Assembly: GCF_035917975.1 (NCBI RefSeq)
Contig: NZ_CP109130.1
Coordinates: forward strand, 4,092,001 to 4,156,000
Origin: Streptosporangium sp. NBC_01756
GTDB lineage: Bacteria; Actinomycetota; Actinomycetes; Streptosporangiales; Streptosporangiaceae
Direction: 5' to 3'
DNA: 64,000 bases
Position numbers and translations under genes: made by a program. Shown here piece by piece: positions 50,295-58,117 of the stretch. The notes under the pieces were generated by a model. That model did not search any database, was not told the DNA's origin, and saw only the letters and a list, made by a program, of their open reading frames with translations. Numbering within the stretch: position 1 is the first letter of the stretch; each line of letters starts with the position of its first letter.

Positions 50295-51086
50295 GTGACA
50301 GCTCCGCTTCGGGAGCGGACGTCCAGCCGGACCGAGGGCAGCGAGCCCGCGATCCGGCTGGACGGCGTTTCCAAGATCTACGGTCAGGGCAAGAACGGCC
50401 TGCTGGCCCTCGACAACGTCTCCCTCTCCGTCGGGCAGGGTGAGTTCGTCTGCCTGCTCGGCGCCTCCGGCTGCGGCAAGAGCACGCTGCTCTCCCTGGT
50501 CGCCGGGCTCGACGGCCCCACGGCCGGCCGGATCGGCACCGAGGGTCGCAAGATCGCCATGATGTTCCAGGAGCCCGCGCTGTTCCCCTGGCTCACCGTC
50601 TCGGCCAACGTCGAGATGGCACTGCGGGTCCAAGGCGTGGCCAAACGCGAACGTCAGGCCCGGGCCGGGGAGTTTCTGGACATCGTCCACCTGGGCGGTT
50701 TCGGCGACAAGCGCCCGCACGAGCTGTCGGGCGGCATGCGTCAGCGGGTCTCCCTGGCCCGCGCGCTCGCCCAGGACGCCGACGTGCTGCTGATGGACGA
50801 GCCGTTCGGCGCGCTGGACGCGATGACCCGCGACCTGCTCCACGACGAACTGGAGCGGATCTGGCGGGAGCGCGGGCTCAGCGTGCTTTTTGTCACCCAC
50901 AACGTGCGCGAGGCCGTACGGCTGGGCGACCGGGTGGTTCTGCTCAGCAGCCGTCCGGGCCGGGTCGTGGAGGACTTCGCGATCACCCTTGACCGGCCCC
51001 GCCGTACCGACTCGGCGGAGGTCGCCGAGCTCGCCGGCACCATAACCGCCCGCCTGCGCGAGGAGGTCATGCGCCATGGCAGTTGA
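50295..51086 (+). CDS. ABC importer ATP-binding protein, SsuB/TauB type
   Basis: 263 residues, GTG start with GGAGGG upstream. Walker A LLGASGCGKSTLLSLVAG, Q-loop AMMFQEPALFPWLTV (the FPW triad is typical of SsuB/TauB), signature LSGGMRQRVSLARAL, Walker B VLLMDEPFGALDAMTRD. It ends by overlapping the permease start by 11 bases. Energises the SsuABC-type importer. Confidence 0.92.
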   Translation: MTAPLRERTSSRTEGSEPAIRLDGVSKIYGQGKNGLLALDNVSLSVGQGEFVCLLGASGCGKSTLLSLVAGLDGPTAGRIGTEGRKIAMMFQEPALFPWLTVSANVEMALRVQGVAKRERQARAGEFLDIVHLGGFGDKRPHELSGGMRQRVSLARALAQDADVLLMDEPFGALDAMTRDLLHDELERIWRERGLSVLFVTHNVREAVRLGDRVVLLSSRPGRVVEDFAITLDRPRRTDSAEVAELAGTITARLREEVMRHGS

Positions 51087-51951
51087 CCAGGCACCCGCCG
51101 ACAGCCATGCCCGGCAGCTCGCCGGGCTCGACGCGCTGGAGCTGGGCGGCGCCACCCGTAGGGGGATCGCCCCCCGGATCTGGGGCCGTGTCTGGCCGAT
51201 GGCCCTGGCGATCGGCATGGTGCTGGCGATCTGGCAGAGCGTGGTCTGGGCCGGCTTCTGGCCGGACTACGTCTTCGCCGGGCCCACCGACGTCGTCCCG
51301 GTCCTCGCCGAACGTCTGACCAGTGGCGAGTACTGGGAGGCCATCGGCGTGACGATGCGCCGCGCGGTCACCGGCTTCGCCGTCTCGGTGCTGATCGGGC
51401 TGGTCCTCGGCGCCGTGGTGTCGCGGATCCGGGTGCTGCGGGCGGCCTTCGGCTCGCTGATCACGGGCCTGCAGACCATGCCGTCGATCGCCTGGTTCCC
51501 GCTGGCCATCCTGCTGTTCGGGCTGACCGAGAGCGCGATCACCTTCGTGGTCATCCTCGGCGCCGCACCGTCCATCGCCAACGGCCTGATCGCCGGGGTG
51601 GACTACACGCCGCCGATCCTGCTGCGGGCCGGGCACGTGCTCGGCTTCCGCCGCCTCCAGCTCTACCGCCACGTGATCCTGCCGGCGTCGCTGCCGTCGT
51701 TCCTCGCCGGGCTCAAGCAGGGCTGGGCCTTCGCCTGGCGCTCGCTGATGGCGGGCGAACTGGTGGTCATCATCGCCCACCAGTCCTCGCTGGGCGAGCG
51801 GCTGTTCTTCGACCGGGAGCTCGCGGACTCGGCAGGCCTGCTCGCCACCATGATCGTGATTCTCGTCATCGGCATCGGGGTGGACCTGCTGTTCGAGACG
51901 GCCGACAACTCTCTGCGCCGCCGCTGGGGCCTTGCGCAGGTGCGCAGCTGA
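51076..51951 (+). CDS. ABC importer permease, SsuC type
   Basis: 291 residues with six membrane segments. The EAA loop is RAGHVLGFRRLQLYRHVILP near residue 185, and GLQTMPSIAWFPLAILLFG near 132 is characteristic of SsuC/TauC. Start ATG 51076 lies within the ATPase gene end. It is followed after three bases by the Rrf2 gene. Confidence 0.92.
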   Translation: MAVDQAPADSHARQLAGLDALELGGATRRGIAPRIWGRVWPMALAIGMVLAIWQSVVWAGFWPDYVFAGPTDVVPVLAERLTSGEYWEAIGVTMRRAVTGFAVSVLIGLVLGAVVSRIRVLRAAFGSLITGLQTMPSIAWFPLAILLFGLTESAITFVVILGAAPSIANGLIAGVDYTPPILLRAGHVLGFRRLQLYRHVILPASLPSFLAGLKQGWAFAWRSLMAGELVVIIAHQSSLGERLFFDRELADSAGLLATMIVILVIGIGVDLLFETADNSLRRRWGLAQVRS

Positions 51952-51954
51952 CGG

Positions 51955-52377
51955 ATGCGGATCTCCGCCAGAACCCAGTACGCGCTGCGTGCCGCCACCG
52001 AACTGGCCGCCGCGCCGCCCGGCCCCGTGCCCGCCGAGAAGATAGCCGCGGCGCAGAACATCCCCCGCCGGTTCCTGGACAACATCCTGCTGCAGTTACG
52101 GCGGGCCGGGCTCATCCACAGCCAGCGGGGCCCCGACGGGGGCTACTGGCTGGCCAGGCCCGCCGAGGAGATCACCCTGGCTGATGTGATCATGGTGGTC
52201 GAGGGCAATCCCGAGCACTCCCAGCACGGCGGTTACCCGGGGGTCGCGGGTCCCCTGGCCGACGTGTGGAGTCTGCTGCGCGAGCACGAGGAGACGCTGC
52301 TCACCGAGATCACCCTCGCCCACATCACCAAGGACGCCCTCCCCGGCACCCGTACCGGTCCCGCCCAGGACGGATAG
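51955..52377 (+). CDS. Rrf2 family regulator without cysteine ligands
   Basis: 140 residues. The winged helix is MRISARTQYALRAATELAAA and ENIPRRFLDNILLQLRRAGL-like helix 3, followed by the wing SQRGPDGGYWLARPAEEITL. No cysteine occurs in the whole protein, so it cannot ligate an Fe-S cluster as IscR, NsrR or RsrR do; it is closer to CymR-type sensors of sulfur status. It is last in the SsuABC operon, 3 bases after the permease, and may autoregulate through the inverted repeat at 49116-49181. Confidence 0.88.
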   Translation: MRISARTQYALRAATELAAAPPGPVPAEKIAAAQNIPRRFLDNILLQLRRAGLIHSQRGPDGGYWLARPAEEITLADVIMVVEGNPEHSQHGGYPGVAGPLADVWSLLREHEETLLTEITLAHITKDALPGTRTGPAQDG

Positions 52378-52394
52378 GCGCGGAAGGCCGGAGA

Positions 52395-52446
52395 CGAACG
52401 GGCGGGTCGCCGATCGACGGCCGGAGTCCGGTGATCCGCCCGTTCG
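52395..52446. terminator. Inverted repeat between Rrf2 and SMR genes
   Basis: CGAACGGGCGG (52395-52405) and CCGCCCGTTCG (52436-52446) are exact reverse complements 30 bases apart, located between two convergent genes. They may be a long-loop terminator for both. Confidence 0.5.
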
Positions 52447-52507
52447 AAAGCGGCAGGAGCGTCCGGCGGCCCGCCGCACGGAGACGGCGGGCAGGTCCGA
52501 TGACCTG

Positions 52508-52822
52508 TCAGTGGAACACCTTCAGCCCGGCGACCCCGGCCACGACCAGCAGCAGGCACACGATCCGGGCCGCTGACGAGGACTCGCCGAGCCAGATCAT
52601 GCCGACAACGGCCGTGCCGACCGCGCCGATCCCGACCCAGACGGCGTAGGCCGTGCCGACGGGGATGGACCTCAGCGCGTATCCGAGCCCGACCATGCTC
52701 AGGACCATGGTCACCAGGAAGATCAACGTGGGCCGGAGCCTGGAGAACCCTTCGGACCTCTCCAGGGCGACGGCCCAAGCCGTCTCCATCGCCCCGGACG
52801 CCACCAATATCAGCCATGCCAT
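52508..52822 (-). CDS. Small multidrug resistance (SMR) family transporter, SugE/Gdx-like
   Basis: 104 residues, four helices. AWLILVASGAMETAWAVALE carries the essential Glu14-type residue (Glu in GAMETAWAV), and IPVGTAYAVWVGIGAVGTAV is the signature third helix. The order METAWAVALERSEG is closer to SugE/Gdx guanidinium exporters than to QacE drug pumps. Start at 52822 (MAWLIL); longer versions add a Gly/Pro/Lys tail. No partner SMR gene is adjacent, so it is probably a dual-topology homodimer. Divergent from the CooC-like gene. Confidence 0.82.
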   Translation of the reverse strand: MAWLILVASGAMETAWAVALERSEGFSRLRPTLIFLVTMVLSMVGLGYALRSIPVGTAYAVWVGIGAVGTAVVGMIWLGESSSAARIVCLLLVVAGVAGLKVFH

Positions 52823-52901
52823 CGCCTGCCTCCCCGGCTCCTTCCCCGGCATACCCATCACACGGAGTCACGGATCGTGGCAGGATGATGACCCGCAGAG
52901 G

Positions 52902-52916
52902 TTGCAATGGTTTTCA
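52902..52916. promoter_or_regulatory. Possible Zur-like box upstream of CooC-like gene
   Basis: TTGCAATGGTTTTCA resembles the streptomycete Zur box consensus (AAAATGATTTTCA type) in 11 of 15 positions, by eye. It lies 22 bases before the GTG of the ATPase gene, in the SMR/ATPase divergent gap. Weak evidence. Confidence 0.2.
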
Positions 52917-52937
52917 TAATCAGATTGGATCGTCGTC

Positions 52938-53903
52938 GTGAGGGTGGCATTCGTTGGTAAGGGCGGCAGCGGCAAGACGACCCTGTCGGCGCTGTTCACG
53001 AGATACACCGCCCACCGGGGCGGGCCGGTCGTCGCGATCGACGCCGACATCAACCAGCACCTGGGCATGGCGCTGGGGATGGGAGAGGACGCACTGCCCC
53101 GGCCGATGGGCGCCCACCTGACAGAGATCAAGGAATATCTGCGGGGCGACAACCCGCGCATCACCTCGGCGGCGGCGATGGTCAAGACCACTCCTCCGGG
53201 CCGCGGTTCGCGACTGCTGCACCTGGAGGAGTCCGACGACGCCATCCACGGCAGGTTCGCCGTGACCACGCCGGACGGGGCGAGGCTGATGGTCACCGGC
53301 CCGTTCGACGAGGACGACCTGGGGGTGGCCTGTTACCACTCGAAGGTCGGCGCGGTGGAGCTGTATCTCAACCACCTGGTCGACGGAGCGGGGGAATACG
53401 TGGTGGTGGACATGACCGCCGGAGCCGACTCCTTCGCCTCGGGCCTGTTCACCCGGTTCGACATGACGTTCCTGGTGGCCGAGCCGACCCGGCAGGGGAT
53501 CGGTGTCTACCGGCAGTACCGCGACTACGCGGCCGACTACGACGTGCCGGTGGCGGTCGTCGGCAACAAGGTGCACGGTCCGGAGGATGTGGAGTTCCTG
53601 CGCGAGCACGTCGGCGACGACCTGCTGGTGTGCCTGCGGCACTCGGCGGCGATCCGGGCGATGGAGCAGGGGCGCCCGTTCGGCCTGGCGGATCTGGAGC
53701 CGGGCAACACCGAGGCGCTGGGCGTGCTCCTGAAGCATCTGGACGCCCAGGAGAAGGACTGGTCTCGGTCCGGCCGCCAGGCCGTGCAGTTTCACCTCAA
53801 GAACGCTGAAGCCTGGGCGAACCGCGCCACCGGCGAGGATCTCGCCGCCCAGATCGACCCCGAGTTCGTCTTCGGGCCCACACGAGTGTCGCTTCCCGGC
53901 TAG
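52938..53903 (+). CDS. CooC/MinD-like P-loop ATPase
   Basis: 321 residues, GTG start. The N-terminal deviant Walker A is VGKGGSGKTTLSALFTRY and Walker A' VVAIDADINQHLGMALGMG. YVVVDMTAGADSFASGLFTR contains Walker B and the switch, and VVGNKVHGPEDVEFL is the guanine-like base-contact region. CooC-type ATPases insert metals (nickel) into enzymes, but no metalloenzyme is adjacent here. It stands beside the SCO5389-like gene 63 bases downstream; the pair appears linked in other actinomycetes as far as I recall. Role unknown. Confidence 0.82.
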   Translation: MRVAFVGKGGSGKTTLSALFTRYTAHRGGPVVAIDADINQHLGMALGMGEDALPRPMGAHLTEIKEYLRGDNPRITSAAAMVKTTPPGRGSRLLHLEESDDAIHGRFAVTTPDGARLMVTGPFDEDDLGVACYHSKVGAVELYLNHLVDGAGEYVVVDMTAGADSFASGLFTRFDMTFLVAEPTRQGIGVYRQYRDYAADYDVPVAVVGNKVHGPEDVEFLREHVGDDLLVCLRHSAAIRAMEQGRPFGLADLEPGNTEALGVLLKHLDAQEKDWSRSGRQAVQFHLKNAEAWANRATGEDLAAQIDPEFVFGPTRVSLPG

Positions 53904-53966
53904 ATGGAGCGACCACCGGACCCGACCTAGTGTCTGAATGATCCCCTTCTGAGAGGAGAACGCAGC

Positions 53967-54353
53967 ATGTCGCTGACCGTTTCGAAGGATCTGCTCGATC
54001 AGGCGAAAGCCGGCGAGGTGGACGATGCGGCATTCGTCGCCTGCGTCCGCGACTCCCTGCCGTATGCCTGGTCGGTGATCACCGAGCTGGTCCGGCAGCG
54101 CGACGACACCGGTGCGGAGTTCGCCGACAACACCGTTCCCCCGCCGGACGAGGCCGCCCGGGGCCAGCTCCTGCGCTGTCTCGCCAGCGACTCCATGCGC
54201 GGCGCCCTGGAGCGTCACTTCGGAATGAGGCTCGCCTTCCAGAACTGCCACCGGGTCGCGGTCTTCGACCCCGCCGCCACCAAGGCCCACGCCGAGTTCG
54301 TCACCGCCCGATCCCAGATCCTCAACCAGACGCCCGAGCTCGTCGACTGCTAA
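53967..54353 (+). CDS. SCO5389 family conserved actinobacterial protein
   Basis: 128 residues. DAAFVACVRDSLPYAWSVIT at about 20-39, FADNTVPPPDEAARGQLLRC near 51 and the highly conserved HFGMRLAFQNCHRVAVFD near 84 match my memory of the SCO5389-like family. It is cytoplasmic and of unknown function. AGAGGAG lies 9 bases before the ATG. Its last 4 bases overlap the convergent LLM oxidoreductase gene. Confidence 0.78.
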   Translation: MSLTVSKDLLDQAKAGEVDDAAFVACVRDSLPYAWSVITELVRQRDDTGAEFADNTVPPPDEAARGQLLRCLASDSMRGALERHFGMRLAFQNCHRVAVFDPAATKAHAEFVTARSQILNQTPELVDC

Positions 54354-55528
54354 CCGCGGACCCGGGGCAGCACCTCCGCCCCGAACCGCCTGATGTTGCC
54401 GAGGGTGCGGGCCTGATCGCCCGCACCCTCGACCATGAGGATCAGATGCCTCAGACCGGTGACCTCGACGGTCCGTCTGATCCTCTCGACGCAGTGGCCG
54501 GGCGACCCGACCGGGTGCGTGTCGCAGAGAAAATCCACATATTCGGAAATATCGCGCTGTGGTCGTGCCCGACCGTCCACCGGCACATATCCCGCGAGCC
54601 CCGGCTCCAGCCACCGCGGCATGGTCTCCCGGAGTTCCCGTACGGCCTGGGCCGTCGAGTCGGCCACGTGTCCCACGACCGCGGCCACATGCCCGGGAAC
54701 GCCCTCCCCGGTCGCCAGGTGTCCGGGAGAGAAACCCTCCGGCCGAGCCGTACCCCCTCCGCGTCCTGGAAGCTCCCGCGCATCCGGCCGCGCCGTACCC
54801 CCTCCGCGCCCCGGGAACTCCCGCGCACCCGACCGCGCGATTCCTTCTCCGCGCCCCGGGAACTCCCGCGCATCCGGCCGACCGGCGACCGGCGCCCGCC
54901 GTACGGCCGCCGCCCGGTAGTCCCGGAGCATGGCGGCCTTCTCCTCGTCCCCGATGTGCATGCCCAGCAGCATCGGCAGTCCCCGCTCGGCGGTGAGGGC
55001 GACGGTCTGCGGCGAGGTGCACGCCACGACCGGCCGGAGCCTGACCGCCGGGACCATCGGCACCTCCCTGAAGTGGAAGAACTCCCCGTCGGCCGCGACC
55101 GTGTCCCCGGCCAGCGCCGCGCACAGCAGGTCGAGCGACTCGGGGAACCCGCGCTCGAACCTCGCCGGTCCCGTCCCGAACACCTCCAGGTCCACCCACG
55201 GCCCGCCCCTGCCCACCCCGAGCGTGAACCGCCCCCCGGAGAGCTGGTCGAGGACCGCCGCCTGCTCCGCCAGGTCGACCGGATGCCGGGTGGACAGCAC
55301 GCTCACCGCCGTGCCCACCCCGATCCTGGAGGTACGGCCCAGCGCCACCCCGGCCAGGGTGACCGCCGACGGGCACACGCCGTACGACATGAAGTGGTGT
55401 TCGGCGATCCAGGCGTCGTCGAACCCCGCCTCCTCGGCGGCCACGACCGCCTCCACCGTGTCCCGCAGCACCTCCCCCGCACTCCGCCCCGGAAATCCCG
55501 CCGCAACCAGAAAGACGCCGATACGCAC
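54350..55528 (-). CDS. LLM class flavin-dependent oxidoreductase with inserted repeat tract
   Basis: 392 residues of the bacterial luciferase-like fold. VVAAEEAGFDDAWIAEHHF near 29-47 and GVGTAVSVLSTRHPVDLAEQ near 71 are family marks, as are SGGRFTLGVGRGGPWVDLEV near 96 and VACTSPQTVALTAERGLPM near 170. The usual ~340-residue protein is extended by a Gly/Arg/Pro-rich insertion of about 50 residues (205-260) made of 15-residue repeats. It uses FMN/F420 as a cofactor in the family; the substrate is unknown. It is convergent with the SCO5389-like gene (4-base overlap). Confidence 0.85.
   Translation of the reverse strand: MRIGVFLVAAGFPGRSAGEVLRDTVEAVVAAEEAGFDDAWIAEHHFMSYGVCPSAVTLAGVALGRTSRIGVGTAVSVLSTRHPVDLAEQAAVLDQLSGGRFTLGVGRGGPWVDLEVFGTGPARFERGFPESLDLLCAALAGDTVAADGEFFHFREVPMVPAVRLRPVVACTSPQTVALTAERGLPMLLGMHIGDEEKAAMLRDYRAAAVRRAPVAGRPDAREFPGRGEGIARSGAREFPGRGGGTARPDARELPGRGGGTARPEGFSPGHLATGEGVPGHVAAVVGHVADSTAQAVRELRETMPRWLEPGLAGYVPVDGRARPQRDISEYVDFLCDTHPVGSPGHCVERIRRTVEVTGLRHLILMVEGAGDQARTLGNIRRFGAEVLPRVRG
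54744..54878 (-). repeat. Three tandem 45-base coding repeats within the LLM gene
   Basis: Three in-frame copies (45 bases each, encoding ARPDARELPGRGGGT with variants) lie in the insertion of the LLM oxidoreductase. Copies are 85-95% alike, which suggests recent tandem duplication within an active coding sequence. Confidence 0.88.
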
Positions 55529-55620
55529 CCCCCAATAATGGCTGATTCCCAGGATCTGAAGACAGCTCTACCATTACGTAGTAGATGTAACGCGTGACTA
55601 CTCGAACTGGTGATCAAGGC

Positions 55621-55848
55621 ATGAGGATCAACGGCAAAGGGCAGGTGACCATCCCCGCCGAACTCAGGCATCGATATGGGTGGGACGAAGGAGAGGAGGT
55701 CGAAGTCAGCGGAGACGCCCAGACCATCCAAATCGTGCGTCGATACAGCAGAGAGGGAAGAGGGAAGGATCTCACCCAGCACATGCGCGGAAAAGCATCC
55801 TTGAGGATGCGCACCGACGAACTCATGGATCTACTCCGTGGTGAGTAG
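55621..55848 (+). CDS. AbrB/SpoVT-type antitoxin (VapB-like)
   Basis: 75 residues. MRINGKGQVTIPAELRHRYG followed by WDEGEEVEVSG is the SpoVT/AbrB swapped-hairpin DNA-binding domain of MazE/VapB antitoxins. The C-terminus [13 protein letters not shown] is a typical toxin-binding tail. GTG 55594 upstream is a possible longer start. It overlaps the PIN toxin gene by 11 bases, the classic toxin-antitoxin order. The locus is less GC-rich than its surroundings, a sign of horizontal transfer. Confidence 0.85.
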   Translation: MRINGKGQVTIPAELRHRYGWDEGEEVEVSGDAQTIQIVRRYSREGRGKDLTQHMRGKASLRMRTDELMDLLRGE

Positions 55849-56290
55849 CGGTGGCCTGGAGTCGTACTTCTCCTGCCCCGTCACCCTGGTCGACTCCTGC
55901 GTGCTGCTGGACATTTTGATGGACGACCCGGAGTGGGCTTCCTGGTCAGACGATGCCTTGGCGCAGGCTACCGAAGATGGCTATGTCGTCATCAACCCGA
56001 TCATCTATGCCGAGGTTTCGGTAAGTTTCAAAAACCTCGAAAGCATTGATAACGCACTCCCTCCAACCCGGATCGACCGAGAAGAGCTTCCTTACCAGGC
56101 TGGATTTCTCGCCGGAAAAGCATTCCGTGTCTATCGGCAACGCGGCGGACAGAAGCGATCCCCGCTTGCGGACTTCTACATCGGTGCTCACGCAGCCGTG
56201 AAGTCATACCGCCTGCTCACCCGCGACACGAATCGTTACAGAACCTACTTCCCAACTGTCGAGCTAATTGCACCAAAATCATCCGAATAG
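55838..56290 (+). CDS. PIN domain toxin (VapC-like ribonuclease)
   Basis: 150 residues. The PIN acidic residues are visible: Asp19 in [11 protein letters not shown], Glu in NPIIYAEVS and Asp in [12 protein letters not shown], plus [14 protein letters not shown] near the end. GTG start overlapping the AbrB-type antitoxin. Codon use is noticeably more AT-rich than neighbours (for example ATTTTGATGG, AATCGTTAC). Its 3' end overlaps the RNase HII gene on the other strand by 12 bases. VapC-type toxins cleave tRNA or rRNA; the exact target is unknown. Confidence 0.87.
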   Translation: MVSSGGLESYFSCPVTLVDSCVLLDILMDDPEWASWSDDALAQATEDGYVVINPIIYAEVSVSFKNLESIDNALPPTRIDREELPYQAGFLAGKAFRVYRQRGGQKRSPLADFYIGAHAAVKSYRLLTRDTNRYRTYFPTVELIAPKSSE

Positions 56291-56947
56291 TCCAAGCTGA
56301 CCCTCCCCCGCCAGAGGGTTGCGGTGTCTCTTGAGGTGGCGCCAGCGGGGCAGGTCGTCCAGGTAGGACCAGGACAGGCGGTGGTGTTCGGTCGGCCCCA
56401 GGGAGGCCAGGGCCGCCTGATGGACCGGGGAGGGGTAGCCCGCGTTGTCGGCGAAGCCGTACTCCTCGAAGCCGAGTGAGGCCATGTAGGCGTCCCGGCG
56501 GACCTTGGCCACCACCGAGGCGGCCGCCACGGAGACGCAGGACAGATCGCCCTTGATCTCGCACCGGACCGGCCAGGGCGCGCCCAGGTAGTCGTGCTTG
56601 CCGTCGAGGATGACCGCGTCGGGCTTCACCGGGAGCGCCGCCAGCGCCCGTCTGGCCGCCCGGCGCAGAGCCTCGGTCATGCCGAGCGCGTCGATCTCCT
56701 CGTGCGACGCCTCGCCGTACCCGATCCCGGCCGCCCACCCGGTGATCAGATCCACCATGGCGGTACGGCGGGCCGGGCTGAGCATCTTGGAGTCGGTCAG
56801 CCCGGCGGGCGGCTCGGACAGGTCGGTGACGACCGCGCAGACCGCCACCGGCCCGGCCCAGGCGCCCCGGCCGACCTCGTCGACACCGGCCACCAGCTTC
56901 GTCCCGTCGGCCGACAGCAGTCGTTCGAGCGCGTAAGAGGGAGGCAC
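56279..56947 (-). CDS. rnhB: Ribonuclease HII
   Basis: 222 residues. Catalytic acidic residues are visible in [16 protein letters not shown] (DE pair at about 23-24), [11 protein letters not shown] and [23 protein letters not shown] and the C-terminal [20 protein letters not shown] complete the family pattern. Removes RNA from RNA-DNA hybrids. It is convergent with the VapC-like gene (12-base overlap). Single gene, no operon partner obvious. Confidence 0.94.
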   Translation of the reverse strand: MPPSYALERLLSADGTKLVAGVDEVGRGAWAGPVAVCAVVTDLSEPPAGLTDSKMLSPARRTAMVDLITGWAAGIGYGEASHEEIDALGMTEALRRAARRALAALPVKPDAVILDGKHDYLGAPWPVRCEIKGDLSCVSVAAASVVAKVRRDAYMASLGFEEYGFADNAGYPSPVHQAALASLGPTEHHRLSWSYLDDLPRWRHLKRHRNPLAGEGQLGLFG

Positions 56948-57082
56948 CGCCCCGACGTTACCGTCCGGCGGGCCGCACCGCCGCCGAGCCGGTCACGGAC
57001 GCCGATGTCCGGTGGCCCGCCACCGGACCGGCCGCGGACCTCATCGGACGGCCGGCGCCCGCCCGGCACCCGGCCGCGAAGG

Positions 57083-58018
57083 TCACCGGGCGGCGAGCTG
57101 GACCGCCGCCAGGTCGGCGGCGAGGAGGCGGGCGGCCACGTGGACGGCGCGCAGGGTGACGGACACGGCGGGGCGGTGCACGCTGGAGGCACGGGCGACC
57201 GCGTGGACGTCGCGGCCCACCGGGACGCCGGGAAACTCGCGGACGACGATGCCGCGGACCCCGGCGGCCAGGGCCAGGGCGGGGACGGCCGCGATGCCGA
57301 TGCCCTTGGCGACCAGTCCGAGGATGGTGCCCAGGCCCTCGAACTCCCACGGCACCGGCTGGGCGCCGCCGACGTCGGCCAGCAGGCGGTCCACGGCCAG
57401 CCGGGAGGGCTCGCCGTCCGGGGTGGCCATCCACGGCTCGTCGCGGAGCTCGCGCAGGTCCACGGGCTCGTCCGGAGAGGCGAGCCGGTGCTTGCGCGGC
57501 ACCACGAGCACCAACGGGTCGTGCAGCAGCGGGAAGACCCGCATCGTGTCGGACGGACGCACCCGGCCGTACCAGTCGTCCACCAGTGCGATGTCCACCT
57601 CGCCCGACTGGACCTCGCGCATCCCGCGCCCGGAGCGCCCCTGTCCCATCCGCAGGGTCAGCGCGGTGTGGCGGCGCAGCGTCCGGGCCAGCGCGGGCGC
57701 GAAGGCCACCGCGGCGGTCGGGAAGGCGGTGACGGTGACCCTGCCGGAGGGCGTCGCCGCCTGGGCGGACAGGTCGGACTCGGCGGTCTCCACCATGGCC
57801 AGGATGCGCTCGGCGTGCTCGACCAGGCGGCGGCCGGCGTCGGTCAGCTCGGCGCTGCGGGCGGTCCGGTCGAGCAGCACGGCTCCGGCCTCCCGCTCCA
57901 GTGCCGCCAGTTGCTGGGAGACCGCCGAGGGGCTGTAGCCGAGGGAGAGGGCGGTCGCCGCGATGCTCCCCCGGCGGGCAAACTCGCAGATCAGCACCAA
58001 ACGCCGTAAATCGAGCAT
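57083..58018 (-). CDS. LysR family transcriptional regulator
   Basis: 311 residues. Helix-turn-helix: MLDLRRLVLICEFARRGSIA then LGYSPSAVSQQLAALEREAG (about 1-47). The effector domain has VTVTAFPTAAVAFAPALAR near 93, RPSDTMRVFPLLHDPLVLVV near 160 and GLGTILGLVAKGIGIAAVPA near 227. It is divergent from an aminotransferase gene across a 99-base gap, the usual LysR arrangement. It likely activates the aminotransferase in response to an amino or keto acid (inference). TNA-type boxes are not clear in the gap. Confidence 0.92.
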   Translation of the reverse strand: MLDLRRLVLICEFARRGSIAATALSLGYSPSAVSQQLAALEREAGAVLLDRTARSAELTDAGRRLVEHAERILAMVETAESDLSAQAATPSGRVTVTAFPTAAVAFAPALARTLRRHTALTLRMGQGRSGRGMREVQSGEVDIALVDDWYGRVRPSDTMRVFPLLHDPLVLVVPRKHRLASPDEPVDLRELRDEPWMATPDGEPSRLAVDRLLADVGGAQPVPWEFEGLGTILGLVAKGIGIAAVPALALAAGVRGIVVREFPGVPVGRDVHAVARASSVHRPAVSVTLRAVHVAARLLAADLAAVQLAAR

Positions 58019-58117
58019 CGGACTTCCTTATGCCTACCCACAACAACCGAAGCTTGTCCTGATGCCTGGAGCACACCACGCTTGGGAACGTTCCGCAACA
58101 AGCGAGAGGACTTCCCC

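Noticed and set aside
52823..52937. Guanidine riboswitch upstream of the SMR gene
   Set aside because: I could not recognise ykkC-type paired elements or the conserved ACGR loops by eye in this 115-base gap; a covariance search would be decisive.
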